Part shown: positions 61,034-64,000 of the stretch, piece by piece
How the letters are laid out: every line of letters begins with the position of its first letter
Position numbering within the stretch: the stretch's first letter is position 1
Assembly (NCBI RefSeq): GCF_947502395.1
Contig: NZ_CANMZM010000001.1
Span: 124,001-188,000, forward strand
Source: an uncultured Erythrobacter sp.
GTDB taxonomy: Bacteria; Pseudomonadota; Alphaproteobacteria; Sphingomonadales; Sphingomonadaceae
DNA: 64,000 nucleotides
Reading direction: 5' to 3'
Made by a program: the position numbers and the translations under genes
Notes under the pieces: model-generated
Told to the model about the DNA's origin: nothing
The model's database searches: none
Seen by the model: only the letters and a program-made list of their open reading frames with translations

Positions 61034-63613
61034 ATGTTGGGCCGTTTTCTCGTCGCATTCTCCCTGTTTCTGATCGCGTCGCCCGTATGGGCAGAGCCGG
61101 TTAGCTACTTCCAGGTTGAAGGGGTGACATACGACGATAGCGTGCCCGCCTATGAGGACGCTGTAGGATATGAGATCGGCGAAAGACCCGTGCGCCTTGG
61201 TGATATGGTCCCTTATTTGCGAGGCCTTGCAGCGAATTCGGACCGGATCGTGGTCGAAACCATCGGTTATTCGCATGAGCGCCGTCCGATCCTGACCTTC
61301 ATCGTCACCAGTCCCGAAAACCACGCCAATCTGGAGAGCATTAGGCAAGTGCATTTGGCACGGTTAGAAGGTAGGGCGGCTCCCGATGCAGCGCCCATGG
61401 TGCTATGGCTCAACTTCGGCGTGCACGGGGCGGAGACCTCTGGCATGGAAGCCGCTGTTCCGGTGCTCTATCACTTCGCTGCGGCGCAAGGTGCAGCGGT
61501 CGAAGCGCAGCTCGACAACACAGTTCTGCTGTTCACGGTGCCGTTTAATCCGGACGGCCACACACGCCGGATAGATCACGTCGACACCTTCTGGTCCTAT
61601 TCGGACAACACCGATCCCAATGACGCTGCGCACGATCTGTGGATCGAGGCGCGCACCAACCACTATTGGTTCGACCTCAACCGTCAGTGGCTGCTTTTAA
61701 CTCAGCCAGAATCGCAGGCTTGGATCAAGCAGTGGCACAAGTGGAAGCCCATGCTGTCGGTCGATTACCATGAGATGGGATCGAACGCGCCGTACTATTT
61801 CCACCCGGGTGAAGAGCTTCGCCGGAACCCGCTGATCCCAGATCGTGCGCGCGAGCTTACCTATGGCATCGCCACGCGCCACGCAGACTATCTCGATAGT
61901 GTGGGGCACCTCTACACAACCGAAGAACGCTTCGATAATTACTATATCGGCAAGGGTTCGACCTATCCTCAGATCAACGGTGCGCTTGGAATTTTGTTCG
62001 AAGCGGGCGCGGCGAGGGGCGGCGCGATCGAGACGGAGCGGGGCCTAGTCAAAACCGCGCAAAATGTGCGCACGCAGTTCCGCACGGCGCTGACCAGTAT
62101 TCAGGGTGCGCTCGATCTACGCGGTGAGATTACCGCCTATCAACGCGACTTCTTCGCTGAGAATGCTCGCCAAGCCTCTAGAGGTGGTTGGGTTTTCACT
62201 GCCGAGGGTGACCCCGAACGCGCAAGCCGTTTTGTTCGGCTTCTCGATATGCATGATATTGAGGTCAGCGCTCTGGCGTCCGATCTTACCATTGGCGGGC
62301 AACGATATTCTGCAGGTTCGAGCTATTTCGTCTCAATGTCGCAAACCAATAACCGCATGATCAGAGGCATTTTTGAGCGCGTGACGAGCTTCAAGGAGAA
62401 CATCTTCTACGATGTGTCTGGTTGGACTTTGCCGCTTGCCTATGACCTCGATTATGCTGAAGTGAGCCGGGCACCATCTTTGGCTGAGCCTGCAAAGGGA
62501 GCGTTCCAAAGCGCTAGCGCGCCCGACCGTGCACCTTATGGTTATGTCTTCGACTGGTCGCACACATACGCTCCGCGTGCACTCAATCGCATTTTGTCAA
62601 AGGGTGTCATGGCAAGAGCGGCGATGGAGGGAACAGTTGTTCTCACCACTGGCGGCGAAGTCGAACTTGGCCGCGGTGCGATCTTTGTGCCGCTGGATCG
62701 CCAAAAGGTGTCGCACGACGCGATTTTCACGATCATGCAGACCATTGCATCTGAAGATGGCGTGCCCGTTTATGCCGCTACTTCTGGCCTCACGCCTGTG
62801 ACAGGCCGCGATCTGGGCGCTTCCAATATCTTCCGTTCGCTTGAACAGCCCCGCGTGGTTCTCGCTTACAGCGGCGGCCTTTCTTACTACGATGCCGGGG
62901 AAGTATGGTGGACCCTCGATCATGGGCACAGAATGCCGGTGACCTTGGTGAGTAAGGACCGTTTGGACAGCCTGAACTGGAGCGATTACACGCACCTTGT
63001 CTTGGTTGGCGGAAACGCTGGGCTGTCTGAACCGGTGACCCAAGGCTTGGACCGCTGGATCGAGCAAGGCGGCACACTGATCGCCACGCGTGATGCATCC
63101 TTGTGGGCCGAGGAGCATATCCTGGGGCGCAAAGAGGATGACGAGGATGAGGAAGGTGACGAAGAACAGACCGAGCGCCTGAATTTCGAAGAGTTGAACC
63201 TTCGCGATGCCGAGCATGTGATCGGCGGCGCTATCTTTGCGGCGGACCTCGATACCTCGCATCCGCTAGGCTTTGGCTTTAGCGATCGTGATCTGCCCGT
63301 GCACCGCAATGTGAGCTTTACTTTGCAAGTGCCCGAGGAGAACCCTTACGCCGTGCCAGTGCAATATAAGGACGATCCTTTGCTGACCGGCTATGCGTCC
63401 GATCGCCGCTTGGAAGAGATTGGCGGAACGCCTTCTGTCGTCGCCGAGCGAAAAGGGCAGGGGACTGTCGTACTGATGGCAGATAATCCTGTGTTTCGCG
63501 GGACCTACCCTGGCACGGAGAAGCTGCTGATGAATGCGCTGTTCTTCTCAGGTCTCATTGATACCCCGCGCGGTGAATATGCCGAGCAGGGTGGGCACGT
63601 CCACGGTCAATAG
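61034..63613 (+). CDS. Secreted M14-family zinc carboxypeptidase
   Basis: An 859-residue exported peptidase. The signal peptide is about residues 1-20 (MLGRFLVAFSLFLIASPVWA). The M14 zinc ligands are His131 and Glu134 (VHGAETSG) and His246 (DYHEMG); Glu323 in LFEAGAARG is the likely catalytic base. A glutamine-amidotransferase-like domain fills about residues 500-700. An unusual acidic run (EDDEDEEGDEEQTE) sits near residue 702. GAAGGAG lies before the ATG. Substrate is unknown; peptides in the periplasm or medium are probable. Confidence 0.9.
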   Translation: MLGRFLVAFSLFLIASPVWAEPVSYFQVEGVTYDDSVPAYEDAVGYEIGERPVRLGDMVPYLRGLAANSDRIVVETIGYSHERRPILTFIVTSPENHANLESIRQVHLARLEGRAAPDAAPMVLWLNFGVHGAETSGMEAAVPVLYHFAAAQGAAVEAQLDNTVLLFTVPFNPDGHTRRIDHVDTFWSYSDNTDPNDAAHDLWIEARTNHYWFDLNRQWLLLTQPESQAWIKQWHKWKPMLSVDYHEMGSNAPYYFHPGEELRRNPLIPDRARELTYGIATRHADYLDSVGHLYTTEERFDNYYIGKGSTYPQINGALGILFEAGAARGGAIETERGLVKTAQNVRTQFRTALTSIQGALDLRGEITAYQRDFFAENARQASRGGWVFTAEGDPERASRFVRLLDMHDIEVSALASDLTIGGQRYSAGSSYFVSMSQTNNRMIRGIFERVTSFKENIFYDVSGWTLPLAYDLDYAEVSRAPSLAEPAKGAFQSASAPDRAPYGYVFDWSHTYAPRALNRILSKGVMARAAMEGTVVLTTGGEVELGRGAIFVPLDRQKVSHDAIFTIMQTIASEDGVPVYAATSGLTPVTGRDLGASNIFRSLEQPRVVLAYSGGLSYYDAGEVWWTLDHGHRMPVTLVSKDRLDSLNWSDYTHLVLVGGNAGLSEPVTQGLDRWIEQGGTLIATRDASLWAEEHILGRKEDDEDEEGDEEQTERLNFEELNLRDAEHVIGGAIFAADLDTSHPLGFGFSDRDLPVHRNVSFTLQVPEENPYAVPVQYKDDPLLTGYASDRRLEEIGGTPSVVAERKGQGTVVLMADNPVFRGTYPGTEKLLMNALFFSGLIDTPRGEYAEQGGHVHGQ

Positions 63614-63677
63614 TGCGCTGTCAGGGTGTGGATAGGCAAGGTAGCAAGCGCGCCACCTCGCGCCTATAGTTTCGCCC

Positions 63678-64000
63678 ATGGCTACCCAACCGATTCCGAC
63701 CGTGAGCGCACATCCTGAGCAGCAATATCTCGGCCTCATGCGGCAGATTTGGACTGCTGGAAGCGAGCGCTCGGATCGCACTGGAGTGGGCACCCGCTCG
63801 ATTGCAGGGGCGATGTTGCGGTATGATTTGGGTGATGGCGCGATGCCGCTCCTCACCACGAAGCGCGTCTATTGGAAGACAGCGACGCGCGAGATGCTGT
63901 GGTTCCTGACGGGTGAAACCAATATTCGTCCTCTTGTCTTGCAAGGCGTGAAGATTTGGAATGAGTGGCCGCATGCTCGCTACGTCAAAGAGACAGGCAA
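63678..64000 (+). CDS. thyA: Thymidylate synthase (N-terminal part, cut by window edge)
   Basis: The first 107 codons run open to the end of the window. After a short leader (MATQPIPTVSAHPEQQYLGL), RSDRTGVGTRSIAGAMLRYD and PLLTTKRVYWKTATREMLWF match the folate- and dUMP-binding N-terminus of ThyA. The enzyme methylates dUMP to dTMP with methylene-tetrahydrofolate. The active-site cysteine lies beyond the window. The gene starts 64 nt after the carboxypeptidase gene. Confidence 0.95.
   Translation, partial: MATQPIPTVSAHPEQQYLGLMRQIWTAGSERSDRTGVGTRSIAGAMLRYDLGDGAMPLLTTKRVYWKTATREMLWFLTGETNIRPLVLQGVKIWNEWPHARYVKETG

Overview
The window comes from a chromosome of a marine-type alphaproteobacterium, most likely Sphingomonadales (Erythrobacteraceae or a close relative). 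The grounds are the GC-rich coding, a DivL-type kinase with tyrosine in place of the H-box histidine, the order tsaE-amgK-murU-addB-addA-trxA, the mfd/sdhE/recG block, and the secreted metalloprotease and autotransporter families. The species call is inference; there is no rRNA in the window.

Layout. 1-4.1 kb: folE (its upstream is not visible), a hotdog thioesterase, a peroxiredoxin, a small exported protein and ahcY, closed by a hairpin terminator. 4.1-15.5 kb: one long co-directional run, mostly with 4-nt start/stop overlaps: divL (cell-cycle pseudokinase), tsaE (tRNA t6A), amgK and murU (MurNAc recycling), addB and addA (double-strand-break repair), then trxA. 15.5-17.6 kb: argJ and an IMPase/HisN-like phosphatase on the minus strand. 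17.7-21.8 kb: a small exported protein, secA and a TauE/SafE permease. 21.8-30.5 kb: three envelope or signalling genes on the plus strand: a DUF5117-type secreted zinc protease, an S8 autotransporter carrying ten FYGDI-like heptapeptides, and a TPR-GGDEF-EAL protein.

30.5-49 kb is an accessory island read on the minus strand. It is dominated by a single 4,961-codon rhs/YD-repeat polymorphic toxin. The protein carries carbohydrate-binding-like modules, a duplicated cadherin/Ig-like array, a LysM domain and a C-terminal HNH (WHH/LHH-like) nuclease, and is followed one base later by a SUKH (SMI1/KNR4) immunity gene. Directly downstream lies a second, promoterless rhs 3' fragment with a different C-terminal nuclease (GIY-YIG-like) and its own candidate immunity gene. 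The fragment shares a 757-bp, about 95% identical block with the main gene, and a 71-bp repeat (63/71 identical) follows each toxin/immunity unit. This is the architecture of an orphan toxin-tip cassette that could replace the active tip by recombination, and it is the most interesting part of the window.

49-64 kb returns to core genome: tRNA-Asn(GTT) at the island edge, nadK divergent from an EAL phosphodiesterase, mfd and sdhE divergent from recG (transcription-coupled repair and fork rescue), a small membrane protein, a low-molecular-weight phosphatase, an ABC1/COQ8-type kinase, a DUF3429 membrane protein, a secreted M14 carboxypeptidase, and the first 107 codons of thyA, cut by the window edge.
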